This document shows, in pieces, positions 7,700 to 16,530 of a stretch of 48,003 nt of DNA (within the stretch, counting starts at the first letter, position 1; the number at the start of each line of letters is the position of its first letter). A program made the position numbers and the translations under genes. Location: contig JAAYKE010000133.1 in the NCBI GenBank assembly GCA_012522575.1, positions 1 through 48,003 on the forward strand, written 5' to 3'. The notes under the pieces are model-generated. The model did not search any database. It was given only the letters and a program-made list of their open reading frames with translations, and was not told the DNA's origin. This stretch comes from Armatimonadota bacterium. GTDB taxonomy: Bacteria > Armatimonadota > UBA5829.

Positions 7700-9487
7700 T
7701 TATTCTTCAGTGTTTACGCGTTTTCGTCGCGGAGCCTCGCATTTGCACGGCAGTAACAGGGTGAAAATTGCTCCAACTCCCGCTTTGCCGCTTTCATAGA
7801 TAGTCCCATTGTGCGCGTCCACGATGCCTTTTACTATAGACAGCCCAAGTCCCATGCCCTTGGCTCGAGATGTGTAAAACGGATTAAATATCTTGGGCTT
7901 GTTTTCAGACTTCACTCCGGGGCCGGTGTCGGCAAACCTCACCGCCACATATTTCCCGGATCTTTGAGACGGTTTGAGCCACTTTTTGCTTCTCGAATCG
8001 GCAATTGAGGTGCTTACCACAACTTCGCCGCCTTCCGGCTGGAAGCTGAGCGCGTTTTCCAGCAACTCGGAAAAACATCTTTTCAACTTTGTTGTATCGG
8101 CGCAAATGTGCGGCAGACTCTCATCCAAATCGAGTCGCAGTTTGGTGGCTGATCGCTTAGGAAATGTTTCCGCTATAGTTTCTTTGACCAGCAGATTGAT
8201 GTCGGCTTCGACCAGTTCGACCTGCGTGGCTTTGACAAACTCTCGGAACTCGTTGAGTATTTCTTCAAGCAGGAATATGCCTTTTTTGATGCTTTCAAGC
8301 AATCCCCAGGCGTCCTGCGGCTCGACATCCCCGGAGTTGAGGAGAAATTCAATCTCGTTTACGTCTCCTTTGATGGCAAAGACGCGATTGCCGATCATAT
8401 GCGCCGAACGCGCCGACATCTCACCCCAGGCGGCAAGTCGCTCGGTTTTGACGAGTTGATCAACTAATCTCGCATTTTCCAACGCAACTGCGAGTTGGCC
8501 GGCAATCGTGGAGAGTATCCGTTCCTCATCTTCGGTGAAGTCGTTGCGAAACCAGTTATACGGGCTTTTGCGTCTCTGAACACGCAGCACCCCTAACAGA
8601 TCATTTCTCCCGACAATCGGAACGCCCATAAAGGCTCCGTCCTCGACATTTGGCAGTTCCTGATGCAGGCCGCGCCATCTGGAGTCGCTGCTGGGATTAA
8701 TCACTCTGATAGATTGCTTATTTTGCGCTATCCATCCGGTCAGCCCTTCCCCAAGTTCATAAGCGGCCTTGCCGATCATCTCTTTGAGCGGCCCGCGCGA
8801 AGCCTTCAAAACCAGCTTGCCGGTAGTTCGATCGACCAAAAACAGTGAGCAGTCCTCAAAACTCAACGCTTCTGCTGCGACGTCAAGCACTTTTTGTGGG
8901 ATAGCGCTGATATCTGTAAACCCGTTTAATTCTTTGCCGATTTGCACCAGAGCCGTTTCACGTGAACGATGATCGGCCAGCACCATAGCCATAACCGCCA
9001 GCCTGGCGAGCGCAAGGACAAACCGTTCGTGATCTGAGGTAAAGTTTGAGTGTTTGACGCTTTGTATATTTATCACGCCTCGCGTGCGCTGGTCTCCATC
9101 CACCAACGGAACCGCAAGCTCGCTTTTTACGTCGTCAAAGGAGCGGATATAATATGGGTCTATAGTCACGTCGGGAGCATTATAGATTATGCCCGTCGCC
9201 GCAACGTGGCTGGTGATTCCCCCACCCGTCTCCTCCGAGACTTTGAGCCTGCCAAGGCGTTTTTCCTCGCTCCAACCCTCGCCGCAGGTGTAACGAACAT
9301 CCAATTCGCCTCTGTCGTGGTCAACAATCGCCAAAAAACCGCGGACCGCGCTGCAAACATTAACACATTTCTCTAAAATGTTTTGCAGAGTATCCGCGAC
9401 AGGCCTGCCGCTTATTGCAAGGCGACCAATTTCGACAACGAACGCAGATTCATTGCCGAGGTCGATGTTGGAGAGATTGAATCCCAT
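7700..9487 (-). CDS. Cytoplasmic GAF-domain sensor histidine kinase
   Basis: 595 residues with no membrane segment. Two GAF domains span roughly 30-170 and 190-340; the kinase core follows. The probable phospho-acceptor is His363 in SARSAHMIGN, a divergent H-box. The ATP-binding domain has an N box (SELLENALSF), G1 (FADTGPGV) and G2 (GMGLGLSIVKG), so it should be active. GAF domains sense small ligands or bind chromophores or haem; here the ligand cannot be told. The receiver gene follows directly. The start lies 11 bases from a perfect 8-bp hairpin (9499-9522). Confidence 0.9.
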   Translation of the reverse strand: MGFNLSNIDLGNESAFVVEIGRLAISGRPVADTLQNILEKCVNVCSAVRGFLAIVDHDRGELDVRYTCGEGWSEEKRLGRLKVSEETGGGITSHVAATGIIYNAPDVTIDPYYIRSFDDVKSELAVPLVDGDQRTRGVINIQSVKHSNFTSDHERFVLALARLAVMAMVLADHRSRETALVQIGKELNGFTDISAIPQKVLDVAAEALSFEDCSLFLVDRTTGKLVLKASRGPLKEMIGKAAYELGEGLTGWIAQNKQSIRVINPSSDSRWRGLHQELPNVEDGAFMGVPIVGRNDLLGVLRVQRRKSPYNWFRNDFTEDEERILSTIAGQLAVALENARLVDQLVKTERLAAWGEMSARSAHMIGNRVFAIKGDVNEIEFLLNSGDVEPQDAWGLLESIKKGIFLLEEILNEFREFVKATQVELVEADINLLVKETIAETFPKRSATKLRLDLDESLPHICADTTKLKRCFSELLENALSFQPEGGEVVVSTSIADSRSKKWLKPSQRSGKYVAVRFADTGPGVKSENKPKIFNPFYTSRAKGMGLGLSIVKGIVDAHNGTIYESGKAGVGAIFTLLLPCKCEAPRRKRVNTEE

Positions 9488-9498
9488 GAACTCACTCT

Positions 9499-9522
9499 GA
9501 GGAGACGTTATTCTGTCTCCTC
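9499..9522 (-). promoter_or_regulatory. Perfect 8-bp hairpin just upstream of the histidine kinase start
   Basis: Arms GAGGAGAC and GTCTCCTC with an 8-base loop lie 11 bases upstream of the kinase ATG. No T-run follows, so it is not a terminator. It could fold in the kinase mRNA leader and affect translation, or be a protein-binding dyad. Confidence 0.35.
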
Positions 9523-9615
9523 TGCCTTATCCAATAACGTAACTTCCAAGGATTGCAACAAGACAAGCCTACAACAAGAGTGGGCGAACTACAAGCTACT
9601 GGCAAAAAGTCGGAT

Positions 9616-10152
9616 TTATTTATCCGGACGAAGGTGTTTGACCATAAAACCGTGGCGATCTTCCACCCATTTTGTCACTGCCACAAGCCTGTCGGATTTT
9701 GTGACTGCGCTCCGCTGATAAACCTCAACCACTACCCGGTTCTTAAATCTGGCCAGGTTGAGTTGTGCCGCCTGCAGGGACAAGTGCTCGATATTATCCG
9801 CACTCAGATCTCCGGGAACCACAAGTATCAGCTTGCCTTCTCCATAATGCGCATCAAGCACTTGTTGGTATCGGGTCATCAGATCTGCAGCCAACTTAAA
9901 ATGCGGCTCATCATCATAGCTCCCAAATGCCAACTGCGCAGGGGGAACATACTGAGACTGATTTTTCTGGCTGCCTTGCTGTTTGACTTGATGTATAAAA
10001 AAAGCCGATGCCGCAAGCAGAAGAATCAATGTAGCAACCCAGAGCTTGTTATTGTTGCTTAAACGAAAAATAAACGACCTCTGCTCTTCGTCTGCCTCAG
10101 TAACTTCCTTTGCCCAACCTTCTGTTCGAATACGTCTTTTCAGTCCAGCCAT
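9616..10152 (-). CDS. Single-pass membrane protein of unknown function
   Basis: 178 residues: about 37 cytoplasmic, charged residues, one transmembrane helix (LWVATLILLLAASAFFI), then about 120 residues predicted outside. The external part has mixed alpha/beta character with ILVVPGDLSADNIEHLSLQA and a basic end. No family is recognised. It lies 128 bases upstream of the kinase on the same strand and might belong to the same transcript, but nothing in its sequence links it to signalling. Confidence 0.65.
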   Translation of the reverse strand: MAGLKRRIRTEGWAKEVTEADEEQRSFIFRLSNNNKLWVATLILLLAASAFFIHQVKQQGSQKNQSQYVPPAQLAFGSYDDEPHFKLAADLMTRYQQVLDAHYGEGKLILVVPGDLSADNIEHLSLQAAQLNLARFKNRVVVEVYQRSAVTKSDRLVAVTKWVEDRHGFMVKHLRPDK

Positions 10153-10313
10153 AGTGTTCGAAGCGTCCTCCTAGACAACTACGTGGTGAAATTATACCAG
10201 AGTTCATACCCTAACGGCAAACCCGGCGCGGATTTATTATACACCTCGTTTCAATGCAATACATAAAATATCGGCAAGAAGGGTAACAGGGTCAATGGGG
10301 CTAATATAAGCTT

Positions 10314-12497
10314 ATGATGAAAACACAAATGATTGTTCTGACGCTGATGTTGGCTGTATGCGCATCCTGCGTTTATGCAGCTCTTAGCACTAATGTTGAC
10401 GGCTCATTTCAGGCTATTGCCCAGGGGCCAAACTGCATTGAACTTTATTGGCGGCATAACGACCGCCCTGCCGAGCTTTTCGTTGACGGCAGGAGCCTGG
10501 GTGAGTTTCCACCAAACCCAAAACACTCATTTGCTTCAAAGAAACTCAACGATCTCAAGCCAAACACAACCTATGCGTTCAAGTGTTCGGCGGCTGAAGG
10601 CTCGATAACCGAGCAAACCTGGGCGGATCTGCCGGAGAAGGCTGCTTACGATGTTCTGGTCATCGGCGGCACTGCATCCGGTGTTGCGGCTGCAATCACG
10701 GCAGCAAGGGCAGGTTTGAACGTTGCTCTCGTGGAGACCACCAACCGTCTGGGCGGGATGTCGAGCAATGGCCTTGGGGCTGCCGATACGGCAAACCCAT
10801 TGTATGTAAATGGTATGTTTCGCGAATTCGGCGAGCGTATCTGGCAGTACTATGACCTCCCACCCGGTCGAGTCAAGTTCGAGCCGCGAGTTGCTAATGC
10901 GATAATTAAATCTATGGTCTATGAGCAACCGGCCATTACCATTTTCATGAAAGCGGACGCGGTCAGCCCTATAATGGCGGGTAACAGAATCACCGGAGCA
11001 GAGATTTGGGATCAATCCGGGAAGAGAGGGTTACTGTATGCAGCAGTGATCGTCGATGCCACCGATACCGCAGACATCGCCGCCGCCGCAGGCGCTCCGT
11101 GGCGTGCAGGCAGGGAGGCCCGGTCCGAGGCCGAACCTCACGCAGGAGTTATCTACTACGATGACCGCGCTCAAGAGATTCTGCCTGGCTCCACAGGAGA
11201 AGCGGACTCCAAGATGCAGTCATATTCCTATCTGATGATTTGGAAGGACTATGGCGACAAGGAAGCGACGCTTATCTCCAAACCCAATGGCTACAGCGCG
11301 GATACCTTTGCGCCTTCACCGGAATGGAAACAAACCTGGAATGTAACCTCCGGAGCTTTGCAAAACAAAAAATATGAGATAAATACGCACCCATTCGGGG
11401 GAGACTGGCCGGGAATCAACCACGATTATCCGACCGCTACCCATCAGCGCAGGAAGGAAATCGACGATCTGAATCGCGATCGCGGCCTCGGTTACCTGTA
11501 TTTTATGCAAAATGAGCGCGGCCACAAAAACCTTGGTCTGGCTGATGATGAATTCCTCGATAACGACAATTTCCCGCACGGATTATATGTTCGAGAAGCC
11601 AGACGAGTGATGGGCGAGCATATCCTTGCAGAAAATGAGGTCACTTTTGCGCGAGATATCCATAGGGTCAATTCGATCGGGATAGCCGGTTATCCGATGG
11701 ACAGCCACGCGATGGAAGACCTCAAGGATCCTACCCGCAAGGATAAGGGCGAAGGGGAAATGTTCCTCAGCAAGGTCACCACTTGGAGCCAGATACCCTA
11801 CGGGGTGATCGTGCCGCAGAAAATCGAAGGGCTGCTGGTAACCACCGCCGTATCCGCCACGCACGTTGCTTACGGCACATTGAGAATGGAGCCGGTGAGA
11901 ATGTCCTGCGGACAGGCGGCAGGCTTTGCGGCATATTACGCAATCACCAGAAATATCAGGCTGCGCGATGTCAATGCCTCCTGGATTCAGGATAAAATCC
12001 TGTCTCAGAATGCTTACATCAGTTGGAACTCCGATATCACCCCTAAAGTTCGCCATTTCAAGGCGATCAACTTTATGGGAGCAAGAGGCGTCCTGCAGCA
12101 GGAGCCATATAACCCGGACGAAGCTCTCACTTACAAGCAGGCAGCCGGGGCTTTGAACACATTGATAGCTCTCGAAGGTGAAACGGCGGTGGTTGACTCT
12201 ATACCGCCCGGACAGGCTGACGCAGCGATTTCGCGCGGGGAATTCGCGTCATGGCTGGTTGAGGCCAAAACAAAAACCGATCCCGCGTGGCAAGTGACCG
12301 TCTCAGGGCAAAGTTATGACGACGTCCCGAAAGACTCTGCATATTATAAGGCAGTTGAGATTCTGCGCGCACATCGCATAACATCCGCCCTGTTCAGCAA
12401 CTACGAACCTGGCAAGTTCCAACCGTATGAGCCTATAAACCGCGGGGATGCGGCTCAGGCGATGTATCTGGCACATCGCGCATCAGCAATGAAATAG
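10314..12497 (+). CDS. Secreted FAD-dependent oxidoreductase with N-terminal Fn3-like and C-terminal SLH-like region
   Basis: 727 residues. A signal peptide (about 1-22, ending VYA) is followed by a beta-rich fibronectin-III-like segment (30-105, LKPNTTYAFKC is typical). The FAD-binding Rossmann motif is DVLVIGGTASGVAAAITAAR at about 113-132, with the second motif TNRLGGMSSNGLG. The middle resembles the FAD_oxidored family found in polysaccharide-degrading bacteria. The last 130 residues look like one or two degenerate S-layer homology repeats (SYDDVPKDSAYYKAVEILR, then YEPGKFQPYEPINRGDAAQ), which would anchor it to the cell wall or envelope. No clear Shine-Dalgarno lies before the ATG. The substrate is unknown, possibly a glycan. 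Confidence 0.8.
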   Translation: MMKTQMIVLTLMLAVCASCVYAALSTNVDGSFQAIAQGPNCIELYWRHNDRPAELFVDGRSLGEFPPNPKHSFASKKLNDLKPNTTYAFKCSAAEGSITEQTWADLPEKAAYDVLVIGGTASGVAAAITAARAGLNVALVETTNRLGGMSSNGLGAADTANPLYVNGMFREFGERIWQYYDLPPGRVKFEPRVANAIIKSMVYEQPAITIFMKADAVSPIMAGNRITGAEIWDQSGKRGLLYAAVIVDATDTADIAAAAGAPWRAGREARSEAEPHAGVIYYDDRAQEILPGSTGEADSKMQSYSYLMIWKDYGDKEATLISKPNGYSADTFAPSPEWKQTWNVTSGALQNKKYEINTHPFGGDWPGINHDYPTATHQRRKEIDDLNRDRGLGYLYFMQNERGHKNLGLADDEFLDNDNFPHGLYVREARRVMGEHILAENEVTFARDIHRVNSIGIAGYPMDSHAMEDLKDPTRKDKGEGEMFLSKVTTWSQIPYGVIVPQKIEGLLVTTAVSATHVAYGTLRMEPVRMSCGQAAGFAAYYAITRNIRLRDVNASWIQDKILSQNAYISWNSDITPKVRHFKAINFMGARGVLQQEPYNPDEALTYKQAAGALNTLIALEGETAVVDSIPPGQADAAISRGEFASWLVEAKTKTDPAWQVTVSGQSYDDVPKDSAYYKAVEILRAHRITSALFSNYEPGKFQPYEPINRGDAAQAMYLAHRASAMK

Positions 12498-12522
12498 AGG
12501 ATAAATAAATGCCGAGGCCGTC

Positions 12523-14460
12523 TCAGGCTTTGGCGCGTTCGGTCTGCACTACAGGAATGCTCGCTGGGTGCAGACCTGTTTTAATAAGCTCAGTTGCCGC
12601 CTCAACAATTCTCGACGAACTCAGCCCTGTTTTCTCCCGCAGATTATCCAGTGAATCATGTTCGACAAACGAATCCGGCACGCCTACGAGCTTGATCGAG
12701 TTTGCATTGCAGCCGTTTTTGGATGCCAGCTCGAGAATTGCCGACCCGAACCCGCCAACTATCGTATTATCTTCGATTACAATGGTTGGCACGCCCTTGC
12801 TCAGGACATCCAATATCAGGTTCTCGTCCAGAGGCTTAACAAACCGCGCGTTGACTACTTCTGTTGAAATGCCGATTTGTCTGAGTGAACATGCGGCCTG
12901 CACCGCCGGATATACGGTGGAACCGAGCGCGATAATGGCCACATCATCCCCTTCAAGCAATCGCTCGCCCTGCCCTATCGCCAATATTTCGGGCTTGCTA
13001 CACTCATAAGGACATGGGCCGCCGCCTCTCGGATATCGGACTGCCATAGGGCCGTCGTGTCGCAAAGCCGTGGATATGAGGTTTCGCAGCTCGACGGTAT
13101 CCTTTGGCGCAGCGACTACGAGCCCGGGCGCGTGCCTGAGGAAAGAGAGGTCGAACACTCCGTGATGAGTGGGGCCATCTTCGCCGACAAGCCCTGCCCT
13201 ATCTATTGCGAAAATCACAGGCAGATTCTGCAGGCACACATCGTGTAGTACTTGATCATAAGCGCGCTGAAGAAACGTTGAATACAGGGCGACAACCGGC
13301 CTGAGACCGCCTGCAGCCAATCCTGCCGCGAAAGTGACGGCATATTCTTCGGCAATGCCAACATCGAAAAACCGATCTGGATATGCTTCGGCGAATTTGG
13401 AAAGCCCTGTGCCATCGGGCATAGCGGCCGTAATCGCCACTATGCGTTCATCCTCAGCGGCCAGTTCAACGAGCGTATCGGAGAATACTTTTGTGTAACT
13501 GGTATTGCCGTTGGATCGTTCTATGATCCCATCGGAGACGTCAAAACCGCTGATCCCGTGAAACATTCGGGAGTTGCTTTCGGCAAATTCGTAGCCCTTG
13601 CCCTTTTGGGTGACGATGTGAATCAGCAGCGGGCCGGAGAGCTTCTTCGCACTTTCCAGCACGTCAATCAAAACTTCCGTGCTGTGTCCGTCTATCGGGC
13701 CAAGATAGGTAAAGCCCATTCCTTCGAATACGGCTCCTGCCTCGGATGCAAGCAGGCGCGTCACGCCGTGGCTCAAGCCCTCCGCCGTCCTTGCAAGAGC
13801 CTTTGCGGCTGGAATCCTTTGAGCCATTTCCCTGGCTCGCGTTTCCACTCTCTGATACAACGGAGCCAAGCGCAATTTGCTGAGGTGAAGGGCCAAAGCT
13901 CCGACGTTTTCCGAAATAGACATCGTGTTATCATTCAAAATCACGATTAAATCTGTGTTTAGCTGCTCGGCGTTGTTGAGGCCTTCGAGAGCTAGCCCGC
14001 CGGTCATCGAGCCGTCTCCGATAACCGCTACTACATGTTCATCACGTCCGCGAAGCTCCCTGGCCTTTGCCAGTCCCAATGCCGCAGAAATTGAAGTGCT
14101 GGCGTGACCTGCGCCGAACGCATCGTGTTCGCTTTCATCTCGCCGTGTGAATCCGGACAATCCCCCGCCCTGTCTCAACGACGAAAAAGCATCCCTGCGT
14201 CCGGTAAGCAGTTTGTGAGTGTATGTCTGGTGGCTTACGTCCCACACGATTTTATCGGCAGGCGACTCGAAGACGGTGTGCAGAGCAATCGACAATTCGA
14301 CAGCTCCAAGATTGGATGCCAGATGTCCGCCTGTGCGGGAAACCGTATCGATTATTACGGCGCGAACCTCCTCTGCCAATCCCTTTCTTTCGGTTTCTGA
14401 AAGCGTTTTCAGGTCGGCAGGGCAATTTATTCTATTTAGAATATAATCGTTTGGGTTCAT
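12523..14460 (-). CDS. dxs: 1-deoxy-D-xylulose-5-phosphate synthase
   Basis: 645 residues, normal for the family. The protein condenses pyruvate and glyceraldehyde-3-phosphate to DXP, the first MEP-pathway step. Visible signatures are the N-terminal GGHLASNLG (catalytic His), the thiamine motif GDGSMTGG (about 148-155), DAFGAGHASTSISAALG, and the transketolase-type region with DRAGLVGEDGPTHHG. It begins 3 bases after the NTP transferase stop and is the last gene of the block, so it is co-transcribed with ispE and probably linked to the triose-phosphate genes upstream. The C-terminus meets the FAD oxidoreductase convergently with 25 bases between stops. Confidence 0.96.
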   Translation of the reverse strand: MNPNDYILNRINCPADLKTLSETERKGLAEEVRAVIIDTVSRTGGHLASNLGAVELSIALHTVFESPADKIVWDVSHQTYTHKLLTGRRDAFSSLRQGGGLSGFTRRDESEHDAFGAGHASTSISAALGLAKARELRGRDEHVVAVIGDGSMTGGLALEGLNNAEQLNTDLIVILNDNTMSISENVGALALHLSKLRLAPLYQRVETRAREMAQRIPAAKALARTAEGLSHGVTRLLASEAGAVFEGMGFTYLGPIDGHSTEVLIDVLESAKKLSGPLLIHIVTQKGKGYEFAESNSRMFHGISGFDVSDGIIERSNGNTSYTKVFSDTLVELAAEDERIVAITAAMPDGTGLSKFAEAYPDRFFDVGIAEEYAVTFAAGLAAGGLRPVVALYSTFLQRAYDQVLHDVCLQNLPVIFAIDRAGLVGEDGPTHHGVFDLSFLRHAPGLVVAAPKDTVELRNLISTALRHDGPMAVRYPRGGGPCPYECSKPEILAIGQGERLLEGDDVAIIALGSTVYPAVQAACSLRQIGISTEVVNARFVKPLDENLILDVLSKGVPTIVIEDNTIVGGFGSAILELASKNGCNANSIKLVGVPDSFVEHDSLDNLREKTGLSSSRIVEAATELIKTGLHPASIPVVQTERAKA

Positions 14461-14463
14461 TTT

Positions 14464-15222
14464 TCACTCTGGTTCGCCAACGCGCAGAATGTCACGCACA
14501 GCATACAGATCGGCGGGTTTGTCCACATCTTCGCCAATCTCCGGATAGTCGCTTACGACGGCGGCTACTTTGCCACCAAGAATTCTCTCAACTGCTCGTT
14601 CAAGGTATGCAACTGTCAGCAACTGCGGAAATATCTGTGCCATGATAACACGTAACAGCGCTCCAATCCCAATCATCCTGGCCAGCTTGTCCAGCCGCTT
14701 TCGAGATTCATAGGCTTTTTGAATGCTTGCCCAGTTGCGTTCGACAAATATCGGGCTTAGGATCATCACATTGCCGCCGGTGAAAACCCCGTCTCCTGTC
14801 TTTAGATACGTCCGTTTAAGCTCGGGATGTTTCGAACACGACCCTCGGCGAATAATCGGATACGCAAGCTCGACGTCTTTTGGCGCAGAAGAGATGAAAT
14901 CATCTATCGCCTCGGAACTGAGCAGCGGAATATCTGAGCACACCACTAAAACAGGCTCAGTCGCCGCAGCGCTCAAGCCCAGCCTTATATTGCCGATAAG
15001 GTCACTCGACGGGTCAACTACCTCATCGATCCCATCTGCCTTCACGTCGCCTACAGCAACGATTCGGCCAACGCAGGACGCTCCCTTGAGGGCATCGACT
15101 ATCCATTGCAGCATCGTTTTGTCTCCGACGCTCAGCATTGCCTTGCTCAACTGCGGAGCATCAGGGCTGAGATCCGCTCCGGCAGGCGCGCCTGCTAATA
15201 TGACAACGTCCAGCTTGCTCAA
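14464..15222 (-). CDS. MobA-like NTP transferase (nucleotidyltransferase family)
   Basis: The open frame runs further upstream but overlaps ispE; I place the start at TTG 15222, 4 bases after the ispE stop, giving 252 residues starting MSKLDVVILAG. The opening VVILAGAPAGADL and KAMLSVGDKTMLQWIVDAL match the nucleotidyltransferase superfamily that activates sugar or alcohol phosphates with NTPs (MobA/GlmU/IspD-like fold); VVCSDIPLLSSEAIDDF holds the metal-binding Asp. IspD would be the MEP enzyme expected beside IspE, but the IspD motifs are not clear here, so I leave it unnamed. The Shine-Dalgarno is weak, so translation may be coupled to ispE. Confidence 0.75.
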   Translation of the reverse strand: MSKLDVVILAGAPAGADLSPDAPQLSKAMLSVGDKTMLQWIVDALKGASCVGRIVAVGDVKADGIDEVVDPSSDLIGNIRLGLSAAATEPVLVVCSDIPLLSSEAIDDFISSAPKDVELAYPIIRRGSCSKHPELKRTYLKTGDGVFTGGNVMILSPIFVERNWASIQKAYESRKRLDKLARMIGIGALLRVIMAQIFPQLLTVAYLERAVERILGGKVAAVVSDYPEIGEDVDKPADLYAVRDILRVGEPE

Positions 15223-15226
15223 TATT

Positions 15227-16108
15227 TTATACCAATGTCGATTCGGCTCGCGTAAGGGTTCTGCATGCAAAGGCCATCTCGATATCCGAACCCAGCCCGT
15301 TGATCGCGGTCTGCGCTTTATATTCGAAATCAAACACGCCAAATACTGCCGAACCTGACCCACACAGCAATGTGGTCTCGGCTCCCGCCTGGTTCAAGTG
15401 TCCCTTTGCACGAGCGATTTCAGGTATTAGCTCGGTTATTACAGGATCAAAGTCGTTGCTAAGCGCAGCGATCAACTGAGGATAGCTGGCATCTTCTATG
15501 GCACTTTTTACCCGATTCGTACCGTCTCCGTAGCCGATGGCATTCCTGCGATCCAACTCACTATATGCCCACTTTGTCGACACGCCGACTCTTGGTTTCA
15601 GTACTGCTAAATGAAAAGTCGGCGCATCATTGAGCCGTTCGACGTGTTCGCCTCGACCGCTAATGCAAACCGTGCCGCCATATATAAATAGCGCGGTATC
15701 AGACCCGACCTTTGCAGCGATAGCCGCCATATCGTCGGCGCTGAGTACGTTGCCATACAGGCGATTGAGTCCTGCTACTGCGGCAGCAGCATTTCCGCTC
15801 CCGCCACCAAGACCGGCCTGCATTGGTATGCGTTTTCGCAGCACAATGCGAACGCCCGGTTCAATTCCCGTAGTCTTGAAAAACGCATCGCATGCGTGAT
15901 AAATGATATTATCCGACCCTGATGGAGCGTCCCCATCCTCGACAACAACATCAATAACGCCGTCTGCGGCAGCGTATATCTCAAGTGCATCAGCAATATC
16001 GATCACTTGAGCGACGCTGCATATATCGTGATACCCATCGCTGCGCAGGTTGGATACATCCAAACTAAGGTTGATTTTGGCATACGAAGAGAGCGTAATC
16101 TTTTTCAT
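15227..16108 (-). CDS. ispE: 4-diphosphocytidyl-2-C-methyl-D-erythritol kinase
   Basis: 293 residues from ATG 16108 (AGGG six bases upstream; an upstream start at 16132 has no good site). It is a GHMP kinase: PMQAGLGGGSGNAAAAVAG is the glycine-rich ATP motif, KINLSLDV holds the substrate-side Lys/Asp, and the late LLCGSGSAVFGV is the third GHMP motif. It phosphorylates CDP-methylerythritol in the MEP pathway. It lies downstream of groES and upstream of the NTP transferase and dxs. Confidence 0.95.
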   Translation of the reverse strand: MKKITLSSYAKINLSLDVSNLRSDGYHDICSVAQVIDIADALEIYAAADGVIDVVVEDGDAPSGSDNIIYHACDAFFKTTGIEPGVRIVLRKRIPMQAGLGGGSGNAAAAVAGLNRLYGNVLSADDMAAIAAKVGSDTALFIYGGTVCISGRGEHVERLNDAPTFHLAVLKPRVGVSTKWAYSELDRRNAIGYGDGTNRVKSAIEDASYPQLIAALSNDFDPVITELIPEIARAKGHLNQAGAETTLLCGSGSAVFGVFDFEYKAQTAINGLGSDIEMAFACRTLTRAESTLV

Positions 16109-16164
16109 AACACACCCTGCAATACGCCGCATGCGTATAACGTATCAGGTCGGCAATCCGGCGC

Positions 16165-16449
16165 TTATTCTATGATGGCAAGGATGTCGTCCTGGCGCAA
16201 TACGATATATTCCTGGGCTCCGACTTTGACCTCAGTGCCGGCGTATTTGCCGTAGATCACTTTGTCCCCGGGCTTAACATCAATGGGTCTAAACTCGCCG
16301 GAGCCAAGTTGTTCTCCGGGTCCAACAGCTAGCACTTCGCCTTCCAACGGCTTTTCCTGAGCGCTTTCCGGCAACACAATCCCGCTCGGTGTCACTTCTT
16401 CGGCTGATAGCGCTTTTGCAATAATTTTATCCCCAATCGGTTTCAGCAT
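16165..16449 (-). CDS. groS: Co-chaperonin GroES
   Basis: 94 residues, full length. MLKPIGDKIIAKALSAEEVT then SGIVLPESAQEKP shows the mobile loop region, and GEVLAVGPGE then VIYGKYAGTEV are standard for GroES. The start has GGAGGAG at six bases. It caps the GroEL chamber. No groL gene follows; ispE starts 57 bases downstream, so groEL must be elsewhere. A terminator-like stem precedes it, so it may have its own promoter, but no CIRCE-like inverted repeat is evident near the start. Confidence 0.96.
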   Translation of the reverse strand: MLKPIGDKIIAKALSAEEVTPSGIVLPESAQEKPLEGEVLAVGPGEQLGSGEFRPIDVKPGDKVIYGKYAGTEVKVGAQEYIVLRQDDILAIIE

Positions 16450-16486
16450 TGATGCTCCTCCACGAAACTAGCTTGTTTATGAATAA

Positions 16487-16507
16487 AGGGCGAGCAATGC
16501 CCGCCCT
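16487..16507 (-). terminator. Rho-independent-like terminator downstream of tpiA
   Basis: On the - strand AGGGCG, a 9-base loop and CGCCCT are followed by TTTATTC. This stem lies between the tpiA stop and the groES start and could end the gap-pgk-tpiA transcript. The stem is only 6 bp. Confidence 0.5.
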
Positions 16508-16530
16508 CGTTTTGTATCACATGATTCAGG

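Noticed and set aside
12498-12545. A terminator between the FAD oxidoreductase and dxs
   Set aside because: GCC/GGC segments can pair loosely but there is no T-run and the stem lies in the dxs coding end.
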